Made by a program: the position numbers and the translations under genes
Notes under the pieces: generated by a model
Told to the model about the DNA's origin: nothing
Database searches by the model: none
Seen by the model: only the letters and a program-made list of their open reading frames with translations
Assembly: GCA_050084985.1 (NCBI GenBank)
Contig: JBITNC010000002.1
Coordinates: 15,376,001-15,440,000, forward strand
From: Nageia nagi
Lineage: Eukaryota; Pinophyta
DNA: 64,000 bases
Reading direction: 5' to 3'
Part shown: positions 1 through 10,977 of the stretch, piece after piece
How positions within the stretch are numbered: the stretch's first letter is position 1
Layout of the letters: the number at the start of each line of letters is the position of its first letter

Positions 1-225
1 AGGATTTGAATCAAATGACACATCACTCCTTGGCCTCCTAGTAACTAGTGCAGGCAACTCCTCTGAATCAAATGACACATAAATCCTTAGCCTCCTAGTA
101 ACTAGTGCAAGAAAATCCTCTAAATCAAATGATACATCACTCCTAAAAACTCTATTATGTTGAGGTTGTGGCATATAAATACTTGAATCTGATGATAAAT
201 AACTCCTCCTTTGCCTTGGTGGCAT
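1..225 (-). CDS. Small repeat-containing ORF, left copy (partial)
   Basis: The ORF starts at the ATG at 225 (minus strand) and stays open to the window edge, about 75 codons. It begins MPPRQRRSYLSSDSS and then carries an imperfect 19-residue repeat: VSFD, two acidic residues, then ALVTRR. The DNA shows the same repeat as a unit of about 57 bp. I do not recognise a family. It lies upstream, in transcription sense, of a SET-like ORF and a CACTA transposase, so it may be an accessory transposon gene or an N-terminal exon of the SET-like protein. The right copy (6837-7103) has two stop codons where this copy reads Tyr and Gln. Confidence 0.35.
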   Translation of the reverse strand, partial: MPPRQRRSYLSSDSSIYMPQPQHNRVFRSDVSFDLEDFLALVTRRLRIYVSFDSEELPALVTRRPRSDVSFDSNP

Positions 226-504
226 TGTATAAGCCAATTAGTCACTAACCTATTTTATAATTTAAAGAAAAAAAGAGATTAGTACATGAATAATAATAAT
301 CTATAAATATTTAAATCTTAGAATTAGAATTATTAAATAAATAAATTTTTTTCAACTAAAAATATAAAATGATCATATACATTCTATGCAATAGAAGACA
401 CATCATTAATCAAAGTTCTTTAAGGAGTTATCATTATAGGTAGAGATAATAGATAATGTGCAAGTGCTTTTAGAATAAAATATCCTTCTTTTATTGTAAT
501 CCAA

Positions 505-735
505 TTCCTAACACTAACACTAACTATAACACTTACCCTAACCCTAACCCTAACCCTAACATAATTCCTAATTGTTAACCCAAACCCTAACTCCTAACCA
601 TTAATGTTAACCCTAACCAATAACCTAACCACTAACCCTAACTCTAACCTTAATGCTAACCCTAACCTAACCTTAATGCTAACCCTAATAGTAACCCTAA
701 CAAAAACCTTAACCTAGCCACTAAACCTAACCCTA
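505..735. repeat. Interstitial telomere-like array, left copy
   Basis: About 230 bp of degenerate CCTAAC/CCCTAA repeats, with three or four perfect tandem CCCTAA units near 535-560 and many variants such as CTAACACTAA and TTAATGCTAACC. The unit is mostly the 6-mer CCCTAA rather than the 7-mer CCCTAAA typical of plant telomeres. It lies inside the duplicated segment, so the same array recurs at 7383-7613. It is more likely transposon-borne than a chromosome-end relic. Confidence 0.75.
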
Positions 736-1441
736 ATGACTACAAGTGTAATGTCTTATATCATCCTTTTATGCTTTCTTTAAATGATGCCCTTGAGGGG
801 CTTTGCTAGTTTAACGATCATGATTGTACATACTAGTCCCATTGAATGCTTTTGGTCACCCAAGGATATTAATATACTTTCTTTTTATATGGTATAATCT
901 ATATGCATTGCATTTTATTATTCTCCTTTCATCATCATAAAAATAAACAAAATTGGAGGGTAAATTCCCTCACCATTAAAAGGCATAAACTATAGTTAAA
1001 AATGGTACTACAATCAAAAGGAAATTATCTCCCTTTCTCCCTTGTCTATCTTACTCTTTGCAGTCTATTGTTTCCATTTTAAGACCTTCATTTGTAACAT
1101 TATTTTGTTTAAGTTTTCATTTTCAAGGAGAAAACAAGTAATAAATTTATTTAAATATTGCATAACCAACATACAACATTATTGCATACTGTTAAAGTCT
1201 AAAAAGTAGTGCATATTACATTCAGTTGATACATGTTGATATAATTGCTAACATTTCTATAACCAAGGTAATGTAAAATGTCCATAAGGAAATCATCTCA
1301 TTTTATGCATTTTCCATCTCACTATCTTGTGTTCACATCATTTGCATTTTAAGACTTTCATTAATTTTTGTTTAAGTTTTCATTTTCAAGAATCTTAAGC
1401 TTATACAAGAAATAAGCAACAAATTATATTTGACTGCAATG

Positions 1442-1768
1442 TTACGATAAAATATAAGACTCTTTGTTGTTAGGTAAAATGTGTGTGGATTCGATTAAAA
1501 AGTAATCACTAGGTCTATCATGTAAGATTGTTCTTCTATCAAGTGTGTCAAACCATTTACATTTAAATATCATACACTCAAATGAACTATAATCCAATTG
1601 TATAATTTCTTGAATTTTTCCAACATATTTTAATTTTCCTTGTATCAAGTTTATATCTCTTGAACTTGCACGACTTTCTTGATCAAAATTAGCCATCACT
1701 CCATAATCAAATGTCGTTCTTCTCTCATCATTCTTTTCTTTTCTGAAGTGTTGACCATATGCCCACAT
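1442..1768 (-). pseudogene. CACTA transposase C-terminal DUF4216-like part
   Basis: An open frame of 108 codons. Its core (GVMANFDQES..., YVGKIQEIIQLDYSSF, FKCKWFD) matches the DUF4216 pattern found at the C-terminus of plant CACTA TNP2 proteins, where a 'YYGVI.EI.ELDY' block is followed by 'VFKC.W'. The usual ending with a hydrophobic FYV-type motif is missing because the frame runs into the duplication junction at 1425/1426. This is the best-preserved piece of the transposase but is not an independent gene. Confidence 0.7.
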
Positions 1769-2469
1769 TGTTGGGAAAGATAGTGCCTACACATATTTAC
1801 ACAAAAAATGTTCATAGTGCTTGAACATATTTACATGAAAATTAAAGTTTTATAAAAGATTAATTAAAATAATTACCTCAAACTTGCATCCTATATCGAT
1901 ATTTAATGCATCTTCATCACTTTCATCTATTTTTCCTCTTGTAGCTTGTTGTTTCATTTCACCTTCATTCTTGATCCATTACCTTGGACATTCTTATGGC
2001 CAATTTTCCTCTCTTAGATTTTTAGGTGGACTAGATGTACCACTTTGATTTTGTCCATGAAACAAGGCATGTTCCTATTCAATTTCACTTCTTTTAGTTT
2101 GGTACAACTCAATCCACTTATGGCAACATGAATAATGCATCATGATAAATTAGTTTATAGATTCATGAAGGTCATAATCTATAAATTCACAATACCATAA
2201 TACAAACTCGTTAGCTAGTAATTAAGCATTTATACAATTTAGAAATCCAAAGCACATGTACATATCTAAAACATAGTTAATACCTTTAAGAGAACATAAT
2301 GTTTCACCTATTTCTAAGATTTTCTCTTCTAATTTCTCATTGTCTTTATCTGCATTTCTCATCTTTGGGGTAGAATGATCTATTTGGAATAGATACTCAT
2401 TTGCATAAAAAATGATTCTAGATAATGTATCCCTCACCTATAGATCATTATGGTTGTGAATATTATTTA

Positions 2470-2664
2470 ACAAATCCCTTTAGCACTTTTAAAAATCTCT
2501 CCATAAAAAAACATGTTTCTAGTAGTCATAACACCTACCATGTTAATATTATGTACTAGGTGAATCAATAGGTGCACTTGTATGTCCATAAAAATAGGTG
2601 GCAATTCTTTTTCTAATTTGCAGATAATTTCAATAATCTCTTTACACCATTGATCTATTACAAC
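2470..2664 (-). pseudogene. CACTA transposase DUF4218-like part
   Basis: The minus-strand translation gives LEKELPPIFMDIQVHLLIHL followed by MERFLKVLKGFVK. This is the DUF4218 signature of plant TNP2 transposases ('LE..FPP.FFD...HL..HL', then 'ME R.L..LK..V'). It ends at a stop codon. Upstream in coding sense it is interrupted at about 2665 by an LTR-like insertion. Downstream, at 2437-2222, a further open stretch probably continues the same protein. Confidence 0.7.
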
Positions 2665-3030
2665 TATTGGAAATTGTAATGTAATATTGTGTAATATTTA
2701 TTATGTAATATTTCTCTTTAATGTAAATTCATTTAATGCTTAAAGTATCTTTAGATACCTTTAAGCATTAAAAGAATAAAAATAGAAAGAGGAATAAATA
2801 TAGAAACACCTTTAACCTTACTCTTGGGTAAAAGGAAGGTTAAAGGGTGGGTTAGTTCTTATAAATAGAGAGGTAGTCCTCTCATTATGTAACTTGATTT
2901 AACTTGATGAAGCATGGTAATGCTTGTCATGTAGAGTTGTAGGAGAGTTATCTTTTGAGAAAATTATAGAATGATTATTCAAAGTGGATGTACTCCTAAA
3001 AGATGGAAGAACCACTATACATTGTGTATT
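2665..3030 (+). mobile_element. Solo LTR-like insertion in the transposase
   Basis: This stretch resembles the copia LTR at 53682-54178 (which is on the opposite strand). Shared features are a start like TATTGGAA against TGTTGGAA, a run of TGTAATATT-like words, a hairpin with arms TAATGCTTAAAGTATC (2734-2749) and GATACCTTTAAGCATTA (2754-2770), a GGGTAAAAGGA word, and a TATA element TATAAATAG near 2860. No internal retrotransposon sequence follows. It splits the transposase between the DUF4218-like part and the catalytic part. The right boundary is uncertain. Confidence 0.45.
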
Positions 3031-3699
3031 ATCAAGTCAAAATGCATAAAGTATTAGAAAATAAGAATAAATGCATGTTATATTATTTTTCATAAAGCCA
3101 TACTATGACATGAAATACCTTAAGAAATAACGATAATTGATTGATTGCATGCCTAAAATCAATAGGTAGACCCCCACATCCATGAATTGCAATTAGAAAA
3201 ATATGCTATAGAAAGTATGAGCATAAATATAACAAGTATTTTTATTTTGATGGAAAATGTGGAAAACATAATATGAGATCAATACCTTTATAAAGTTGTG
3301 GTAATCATAAGTCTTGAATCATGTGAGTTTACCATCAACATTGAATGCACTTCTTAGAGATGATCCATAATTTGTTGGTGTTCTAATGTTTTAAATAATT
3401 TTGTGTAACTTTTCCACTTCATCTTTTTTCATAAGCTATGTTGCTGTAGGTACTTGTTTTCTTCCATATTAATAGTAAGTAATCCATAAAGATCTTATTT
3501 TATTAATATATTTTAAGTCTTTTCTCATGAAATCATAATTTGCTTCTTGCTTATTGTATACTAATACAAAAAAGTTGCAACATTCTTTACAATGTATGTA
3601 GGATCCATTAAATGTGTCACTAACAACTCCTTCCAATATTCCAGTATATGAAATATTGATAATCTATTCATTCCTGAAAACATGCAACCATTTCATAAT

Positions 3700-5388
3700 A
3701 AACATTGTATATTTTCAAAATAATAAACATATTACAAATATATTGTATTGTATAATATTTCACTTTTTGGTAAATCATTTTTTCCAAGAATAATCTCATC
3801 ATTTAACCCTAAAGTAGTACCTTTTTCATGGGCTCCTTTTCTAACATTTTCCCCACATTCATGGCACTTTATAAACCAACTCATAGGAGTTTCATAAATA
3901 GGAATAAGGGTTTTATATACTAGACCATAAACTCCCTTTTTTCAAAAAATATGATCCATTGGCAAATATTTTCTATGGCCAATATATTCCATATTATTCA
4001 TCTTATTTGAATATCTTGATTGAAGATTTTTCACACACTATGGACAAACATGATAACCTTTTGTATGAAGACCTATGATAAGTTTATTTAGAGAATGCAT
4101 ATAATTCATATGATTATAAAAAATCAAATACACATATGTATATATGCATACTTGCATAAACAAAAATCCTTGGATAATTATGTATAGTCCAACATAGTAT
4201 ACCATAACATTTAAATGACCTTTGATTGATAGGTCTACTTATATCATACATTTTAACTCCTTTCCATAAGAGTTACAACTCATGAATTAGCGGTTTAAGG
4301 TAGACATCCATGTGTTTAACTTGTTTCGAGCTAGGGACTATAACAGTCAACATCAAATGCTCTTTTCTTATAAACATCCATGGAGGTATATTATAATTGA
4401 TTATAACAATAGGACAACATGAATAAGTGGATGTTTGGTTCAAAATGGATTGACACCATCCATTGCTAAACCTAATATGACACTCCTAGGTTCATCCTTA
4501 AATTTCGTAGGCCACTTATCCTTTACATGTTTCATTGCTTTACTATCTACATGTATATGCAACACACCTTCTTCACTTCTATTTCTTGAATGTTAGTCTA
4601 TTACTCTGCAAGTGACTTACAATAGAAAATTCACATCAACTTGTGAAGGATTGGCATTACATGAACAACCTTATTTGGAGTATTTTTCCCTATGTCATTG
4701 TATCTTGATTCTTCACACTTTGTACATTCAATCTTTGTATCATATTCTTCTCTTATATATAATATGCAATCGTTAATACATGCATGGTATGAATTATATT
4801 CGATCCCTACATCCTTCATAATGTCAAGTGCTTTTTTGCATGAATTTAGGATGACATTATCACTTGGCAATAAATTTTCTTTTAGTAACATATAATACCA
4901 ATTAAAAACAATTTATGTAGTTAATTTCATTAAAATTAAAATATCAAAAATTGAAATATCATAAAAAAATGAAATTCAAACCTTAGAAGAGAAGTGAAAC
5001 TTGTATATGACCATCCATATTTGGATTTTATGTTAATTAAAAGTAGGATAATTGATAATGCAATCATGTTTTTTTCTTCATACAATTTAGTTTTGGAAGC
5101 ATTATACATGCTACCCCTTTCTAAATCATCATCTCTTTCATTACCATCTCTTTCTTCATCATCAACATGAACATAGAGGGACTCAAGTAACCCATCAATT
5201 CCATTTTCTTCATCAACATTATCATCATCATCATCGTAATGACCAATATTATCCTCTCTTAATTCATCATCATCAGTGCTTGAATCCCACATAGGTATTT
5301 GAATAGGAGCTTTTAGATTTGGTTTAGACATAAACTTTGCATATTGCTTAGGGGTCCATGCTTTTTGTAGTATATTTTTATCACTCAT
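3700..5388 (-). pseudogene. CACTA TNP2-type transposase, N-terminal and catalytic region
   Basis: From ATG 5388 the protein has an acidic Asp/Glu-rich stretch, then LYEEKNMIALSIILLL and GWSYTSFTSLL, matching the region before the TNP2 core. After a break near 4900 it continues with YNSYHACINDCILY, CTKCEESRY and PNKVVHVMPILHKLM (the zinc-finger-like 'HAC.NDC.L...C..C..SRY' block). Then come KDKWPTKFKDEPRSVILGLAMDGVNPF and, in shifting frames, equivalents of PPWM, PG...D.YL.PL, and TKGYHVCP.C. These are hallmarks of the Transposase_21 family. Several frameshifts and stops make it inactive. Confidence 0.85.
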
Positions 5389-5524
5389 ACTTACATTATT
5401 TCATTGCAATGTTGGTGTAATAGTTATCATTCTTGACTGGTCATGATGATTATTTGTTGATTGTAAAATAAGTTGTTATAAACCATTAATTTAGAATAAA
5501 AAAAATAAGTGTAACAAGTGCAAA

Positions 5525-5735
5525 GCAATTTGATACATCCATTGATACATAAGTTCCATACATATAATTTGAATATACATCCATACAAATTGATCATCAA
5601 TACATATAATTTGATACATCCATATACATAACAAATTGATACATCCATATAAACAATAAATTGATACATCCAAACATACACATTATCCATACAATATACA
5701 AATTGAAACATCCATTCATACACATCAATAATATA
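5525..5735. repeat. Degenerate AT-rich tandem repeat
   Basis: Imperfect repetition of words such as AATTTGATACATCCAT and AATTGATACATCCATAT at roughly 25-35 bp spacing, about seven copies. It lies between the SET-like ORF and the transposase start, in the likely 5' region of the transposase transcription unit. Apparent Cys/Tyr-rich ORFs here are a by-product of the repeat. Confidence 0.6.
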
Positions 5736-5821
5736 TTAATTTTTTATTTTTATTTTTGGGTTTTTGTCCTCAATTAATTATTACATTTTTATCATCTCCT
5801 AACTCTAAAGTTCATGTATTA

Positions 5822-6540
5822 CGTACCAAAGTAGGTCTCCTATAATTGTGGTGAGCTAGTAGCTAATCATCAAAATTAATAGTTTTAATGGGAACAAAAA
5901 CTATATAATTATTCATTTATCTACCCATTAAGTCTTCTTTATCATTAGTACATTAATGAAATTCATAATTTGGTGCCCATTCTTCACCTACACAACTATT
6001 TATGTATCCAACTATGCTTCCTTCTACTTTTGGTCGATCATCAATATATAAGCATTTTGATTGCTATGGAGGTGGAATATTGGAAGCATTTGTATATAAT
6101 CCATATGTGAAAATACTATATGTATATCCCTCTCATTGTCTCCAAATCGCTTCTATATAAATTGGCCCACAAAATGGCATCAATGGCTTTATCTCATAAC
6201 TTGGAGTAACCATTATAGTATTATGTATAAAAAAACCAAATCTAGAGCATATTTCAGATGGTTTGATCATGTATCGATGACCATAATAAGAAAAGATATC
6301 ATAAGCCTTTAGAAAAGGTATTTCAGATGGCCATGCACAATATGCCCCATAATCATATGTATATTGCTATTTAAGTTGTAGCTTTAGTGGCATGTGCATC
6401 AAACCCAAATCATGAACATCCTCCTCTGGTAGATCAAATGGATGCTCATATGCATCCTTTGCGAATTATTATGAAGCCACTTTTGAAATCTTGTTCTTAT
6501 AGGCATCTCTCTAACTTCATCTGTCAATGGACCTACACAT
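5822..6540 (-). pseudogene. SET-domain-like protein remnant linked to the CACTA transposase
   Basis: One frame on the minus strand reads protein-like for about 240 codons with only scattered point stops. Its last part reads DDRPKVEGSIVGYINSCVGE, then EWAPNYEFH, YIVFVPIKTINFDD and LLAHHNYRRP. This resembles the end of a SET methyltransferase domain ('G...GYINS', 'N(C).PN', '..I..GEEL..DYNY'). Upstream are PFDLPEEDVHDLGLMHMPL, WPSEIPFLKAYDIFSYYG and FGFFIHNTIMVTPSYEIKPL. The family call is from pattern memory and needs a profile search. It sits between the small repeat ORF and the transposase on the same strand, so it may be transposon cargo. Confidence 0.5.
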
Positions 6541-6836
6541 TATTTTGGCTTCATCTTTTGGATCTACATATCAATTTTATTTAGTTTTATTTGATATCAC
6601 TCAATATATAATAATACAAAAATAAAATCAAATATTGATCAATTGATTAGCATCATCATATTCTGATGATGATGATGAATCATTGATCCTTTGCACTTTT
6701 TGTTCCCACAACATTAGCAATAAAATAAAGTTAAATATTGCAAATAATATCATGCATGAAAGTGATAATTTAGATGATCTTTCTTTTTTAACTACATCTT
6801 ATATAATAACAATTATCTTAACTAATTCTCATATGA

Positions 6837-7103
6837 TTAAACATCACTCCTCCTCACAGGATGTATAGGAAATATCTCAGGATTTGAATCAAATGACACA
6901 TCACTCCTTGGCCTCCTAGTAACTAGTGCAGGCAACTCCTCTAAATCAAATGACACATAAATCCTTAGCCTCCTAGTAACTAGTGCAAGAAACTCCTCTA
7001 AATCAAATGATACATCACTCCTAAAAACTCTATTATGTTGAGGTTATGGCATCTAAATACTTGAATCTGATGATACATAACTCCTCCTTTGCCTTGGTGG
7101 CAT
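6837..7103 (-). pseudogene. Small repeat-containing ORF, right copy, with two stops
   Basis: Same ORF as at 1-225. From ATG 7103 to TAA 6837-6839 the frame is 88 codons plus stop, and it ends FPIHPVRRSDV. Relative to the left copy it has a Tyr to stop change near 7053 and a Gln to stop change near 7046, so it is broken here. The 19-residue VSFD...ALVTRR repeat occurs twice, with a third partial unit. Function unknown. Confidence 0.45.
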
Positions 7104-8303
7104 TGTATAAGCCAATTAGTCACTAACCTATTTTATAATTTAAAGAAAAAAAGAGATTAGTACATGAATAATAATAATATATAAATATTTAAATCTTAGA
7201 ATTAGAATTATTAAATAAATAAATTTTTTTCAACTAAAAATATAAAATGATCATATACATTCTATGCAATAGAAGACACATCATTAATCAAAGTTCTTTA
7301 AGGAGTTATCATTATAGGTAGAGATAATAGATAATGTGCAAGTGCTTTTAGAATAAAATATCCTTCTTTTATTGTAATCCAATTCCTAACACTAACACTA
7401 ACTATAACACTTACCCTAACCCTAACCCTAACCCTAACATAATTCCTAATTGTTAACCCAAACCCTAACTCCTAACCATTAATGTTAACCCTAACCAATA
7501 ACCTAACCACTAACCCTAACTCTAACCTTAATGCTAACCCTAACCTAACCTTAATGCTAACCCTAATAGTAACCCTAACGCAAACCTTAACCTAGCCACT
7601 AAACCTAACCCTAATGACTACAAGTGTAATGTCTTATATCATCCTTTTATGCTTTCTTTAAATGATGCCCTTGAGGGGCTTTGCTAGTTTAACGATCATG
7701 ATTGTACATACTAGTCCCATTGAATGCTTTTGGTCACCCAAGGATATTAATATACTTTCTTTTTATATGGTATAATCTATATGCATTGCATTTTATTATT
7801 CTCCTTTCATCATCATAAAAATAAAAAAAATTGGAGGGTAAATTCCATCACCATTAAAAGGCATAAACTATAGTTAAAAATGGTACTACAATCAAAAGGA
7901 AATTATCTCCCTTTCTCCCTTGTCTATCTTGCTCTTTGCATTCTATTGTTTCCATTTTAAGACCTTCATTTGTAACATTATTTTGTTTAAGTTTTCATTT
8001 TCAAGGAGAAAACAAGTAATAAATTTATTTAAATATTGCATAACCCACATACAACATTATTGCATACTGTTAAAGTCTAAAAAGTAGTGCATATTACATT
8101 CAGTTGATACATGTTGATATAATTGCTAACATTTCTATAACCAAGGTAATGTAAAATGTCCATAAGGAAATCATCTCATTTTATGCATTGTCCATCTCAC
8201 TATCTTGTGTTCACATCATTTCCATTTTAAGACTTTCATTAATTTTTGTTTAAGTTTTCATTTTCAAGAATCTTAAGCTTATACAAGAAATAAGCAACAA
8301 ATT
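6879..8303. repeat. Tandem-duplication segment, right copy
   Basis: Right copy of the 1-1425 segment (98.9 percent identical, no indels). Beyond 8303 it continues without interruption into sequence that is also contiguous in the inverted arm at 16284-17629. So the 8303/8304 junction is ancestral and the 1425/1426 junction is derived. This polarises the duplication. Confidence 0.9.
7383..7613. repeat. Interstitial telomere-like array, right copy
   Basis: Second copy of the CCCTAA-type array, differing from the left one by two substitutions. It abuts the outer end of the inverted arm that starts near 7617. Confidence 0.75.
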
Positions 8304-8968
8304 TATTGAAGTATTGCATATAAGTAACTTTAATAGCAAATTGCTAAAGCTAAAGAAGTAGTAATGTAGTAGACACATGTTGATAAACTTGCTAACATTT
8401 CTACACCTAAGAATATCTAAAAAACTTCATCTATGACAACAAAATTTATGCTTTACAGATATGCTGAGAAATTTAGGACAAACTTGAGCTTTACACTAAA
8501 ACTCCTTTCACCCTTTTGAGGGAATAATTCAACCATTATCTAGCAATAGAATCAATTCATGAGTACAGTCTAATATATAAGACACAAATCATGCATTATC
8601 TAGCAATAAAGTCAATTTTTACTAGACTCATTATATGCAAAAAATAAATATAGTTAACCACCAAATATAGTTTACCAATTATTAATAGTAAATAATTTAC
8701 ACAATATATACCAAATGATAGAAACCTTCATGTTAGGTATTTAGGTATGAATATATACCAAATTCATATCAAATAAAGAATTCAACTAGAACCTATAAAG
8801 AGCAAATTAAATAGGTTTTCCTTAAATTATTATTTTGTTATTAAGCATCATTCTAGTTCAAAAATTTGTGAACATGAATACTTCAACATGTAATTTTTAT
8901 TTAGATCCAATAACATACTTACAAACATAAGTATATCTTAATAATAAATAGGTATTAAAACACTAATA
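7617..8968 (+). repeat. Inverted-repeat arm, left
   Basis: The reverse complement of this stretch is found at 16284-17629. Matching landmarks are the word pair around CTTTAAATGATGCCC, the run TCAAGAATCTTAAGCTTATA, and the inner end GGTATTAAAACACTAATA. The arms are visibly diverged. Together they bracket about 7.3 kb containing palindromes and gene fragments. No coding potential was seen in the arm. Its outer half is shared with the tandem-duplicated segment. Confidence 0.8.
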
Positions 8969-10977
8969 GTGCAATAATAGTGGTCTTGGTAGTAGTGTTA
9001 TCATGAACTTATGAAGTTTCATGTCTTGGTTCAAATCGAGAAGGCATGCAAATGGTACATGAGATCAATAGAGGACCCATGATTGATGTGGATATTTTTA
9101 ATCCACTAGAAGAAGCTTCCTTCATGCAAGATAAAGTCCTCAAGCCTTAACCAAAGCATCCATTCATAGATTTATTAGATGATCACCTTATCCATATTCT
9201 TGTTATCAAAATAATGTGATATATAATTTTTTGAGTCAACTAATTTCAAAGGATGATGATATTACTAATATATCAAGTTGATTGTAGCTATATCAAAATA
9301 TATATTAGTAATATCACCATCCTCTAAAAAATGTTGACTAAAAAATTGTATATCACATTATTTTGATAACATGATTATGGATAAGGTGATCACCTGATAA
9401 ATCTATGAATGGATGCTTTGGATAAGGCTTGAGGACTTTAGCTAGCATGAAGGTAGCTTCTTTTGGTGGATAAAAAGTAACCAAATCAATCTTGGGTTCT
9501 TCTCTATTAATCTCATGCACCATTCACATGCCTTCTTGATTTGAACCAAGGCATGAAACTTCCCAAGTCCATGATAACACTACTACCAAGACCACTATTA
9601 TTGCACATCTTCCTTCCATCCTTAAAAGTGAAGGAAAAGAACTTGTATTAACTTGTTGTATTCTTTGTATTATATATAAACATGATGAAGAAGGTAGTGG
9701 AGACATATTTAGGTCTAAAAATAAGACTATCTAAATAAGTATTGACAAAAGAATGTTTTACAAGGCATTAGTCATCCAATTATATACATCAAAATATGAT
9801 GATTACGATAAATAATAGGGTTATATATAAATAAAGATTTTAAAACCTTATCTTTCAAATAGGCATGTTGTATTTGAATGTTCAAATATTTGAGACACTA
9901 GTCATGTGATTAATCTCATCAAGAAGCAAAATGACCCCATAATCATGGAACTACAACAACTATAAAATGTGTTTTTAGATCTCCAACCTAGAAATTCTAA
10001 TACCTTGTCTCCTATTTCTAGCCAAAAATGTAGAAATAAGAATTGGAATAACAAGAAACAATATCATGGTAAATCAATCAAGCCACTGATCCAACTTAAC
10101 TATAACTAACAATGCAGTTGTTCTCAATAACAAGGTATGAGACCAATAGTAGGTCATAGTTTTTTGGTAGAATCCTATCACTAATACATTCATTCAACTA
10201 AAACAAACATGAAAATTCAATATTCCCCTAGTACATTTTTAAAGAAGTTATGTAAAAATAATAACATTTTGCAAGCAATAACCAAGCCAGTTCACACAAC
10301 ACAAAAATTGACTACATTCAAATCCATCAAAACTAATAAGATATGATACATGAAATCACTGATATCATTATGTATTCATCATAGAGTGTATTCTACAATC
10401 CTCAATTGGCATTCCATAGTTAAGGGAAATATTAGCTGGTACTTTCTTTTATAAAATTCATTACAAAAACTAACTTCATGCAAGCAATACCAACTCTAGT
10501 TCACAACTTAAATATTTGATAGCATGAAAGTCTGCAAAAACAAACTCCCATGGACTCTTGAACAATGCCTTTGCAGTCCTTGGATTTTCAATACTATTTT
10601 CACACTTACAACCAACATTTCAATCTTTTTATTAGTTCACTTTTGTTAATTTTTAGTTCTTAAAAACTAACATGCTGGCTAACATAAGTACTCCTAAAGA
10701 CATTGTTATTTTCTAAATGCTATAAATGTTTCAAAAACTATAAGATAGATTGTTATTAACATTTATATATCAATGTTCATTCAAATCATTCTATTACTTT
10801 CTCATGAAAGTATAAAACTCAATGTGCATCCAACTCACAATTCTATCTTCTCAAGAAAAATCAAATTTTATTCAACTTAGCATTGCACCTTTAAGAAAAA
10901 TCTAAAAGAAAAAAAATTATCTTTTGGTTTTATTGAAATTTAATTCAATTCAACATTTTCAGTAAATTCCAAATCAA
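8969..10977. mobile_element. Palindromic foldback element copy 1 (left-truncated)
   Basis: An inverted repeat centred near 9286: GATGATATTACTAATAT at 9254-9270 pairs with the matching stretch near 9300-9317. The left arm is only 0.32 kb because it is cut at the inverted arm's inner end (8968/8969). The right arm runs to about 10977. The right arm is the inverted counterpart of the left arm of copy 2. It lacks about 500 bp near 10185 relative to copy 3. It carries the 88-codon secreted-protein-like ORF (9619-9353, minus). Confidence 0.75.
9353..9619 (-). pseudogene. 88-codon secreted-protein-like ORF in palindrome arm (copy 1)
   Basis: From ATG 9619 to TGA 9353-9355 the frame is 267 nt. It starts MEGRCA and has a hydrophobic run IIVVLVVVLSW ending near SCLG, so it looks like a cleaved signal peptide. 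The mature part includes MVHEINREEP and VLKPYPKHPFIDLSGDHL. One in-frame TGA follows NQEGM; the copy in element 2 reads Gln at that place. A TATATATAA element lies about 55 bp upstream of the ATG (near 9671-9679, minus sense). The ORF length is identical in copy 2 (13918-13652). Family not recognised; it could instead be the first exon of a longer secreted protein. Confidence 0.45.

Larger units (their letters stand above)
1..1425. repeat. Tandem-duplication segment, left copy
   Basis: This segment matches 6879-8303 base for base at a constant offset of 6,878. I count 15 substitutions and no indels, about 98.9 percent identity. It holds the telomere-like CCCTAA array and the start of a small minus-strand ORF. 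Homology stops after 1425, where the DUF4216-type transposase tail begins, while the right copy continues into a different sequence also found inverted at 16.3-17.0 kb. The left edge is cut by the window, so the true duplicated unit may extend upstream. A plain tandem duplication of the CACTA-bearing unit explains this better than a pair of LTRs, because no gag-pol, primer site or TG...CA ends are visible. Confidence 0.9.
1426..7103 (-). mobile_element. Degraded CACTA (En/Spm) transposon body
   Basis: On the minus strand this stretch carries, in order, a small repeat ORF (7103-6837), a SET-like ORF (6540-5822), a TNP2-type transposase (5388 to about 3700), a DUF4218-like part (2664-2470) and a DUF4216-like part (1768-1442). 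The last three in this order are characteristic of plant CACTA transposases. Reading frames are broken throughout. No CACTA...TAGTG ends were found. The 3' end is cut at 1425/1426 by the tandem-duplication junction, and a solo-LTR-like insertion at about 2665 splits the transposase. Confidence 0.8.

Noticed and set aside
505-735. A true chromosome end
   Set aside because: The array is short, degenerate, mostly a 6-mer, present twice through duplication, and embedded in transposon DNA.
5427-5723. Cys/Tyr-rich 98-codon ORF
   Set aside because: Its composition follows from the AATTTGATACATCCAT tandem repeat; no conserved motif.
1-8303. The 1.4 kb direct repeats as LTRs of a retrotransposon
   Set aside because: The interior codes for a CACTA transposase, not gag-pol; there is no primer site or polypurine tract, and the A-C junction at 8303/8304 is ancestral.
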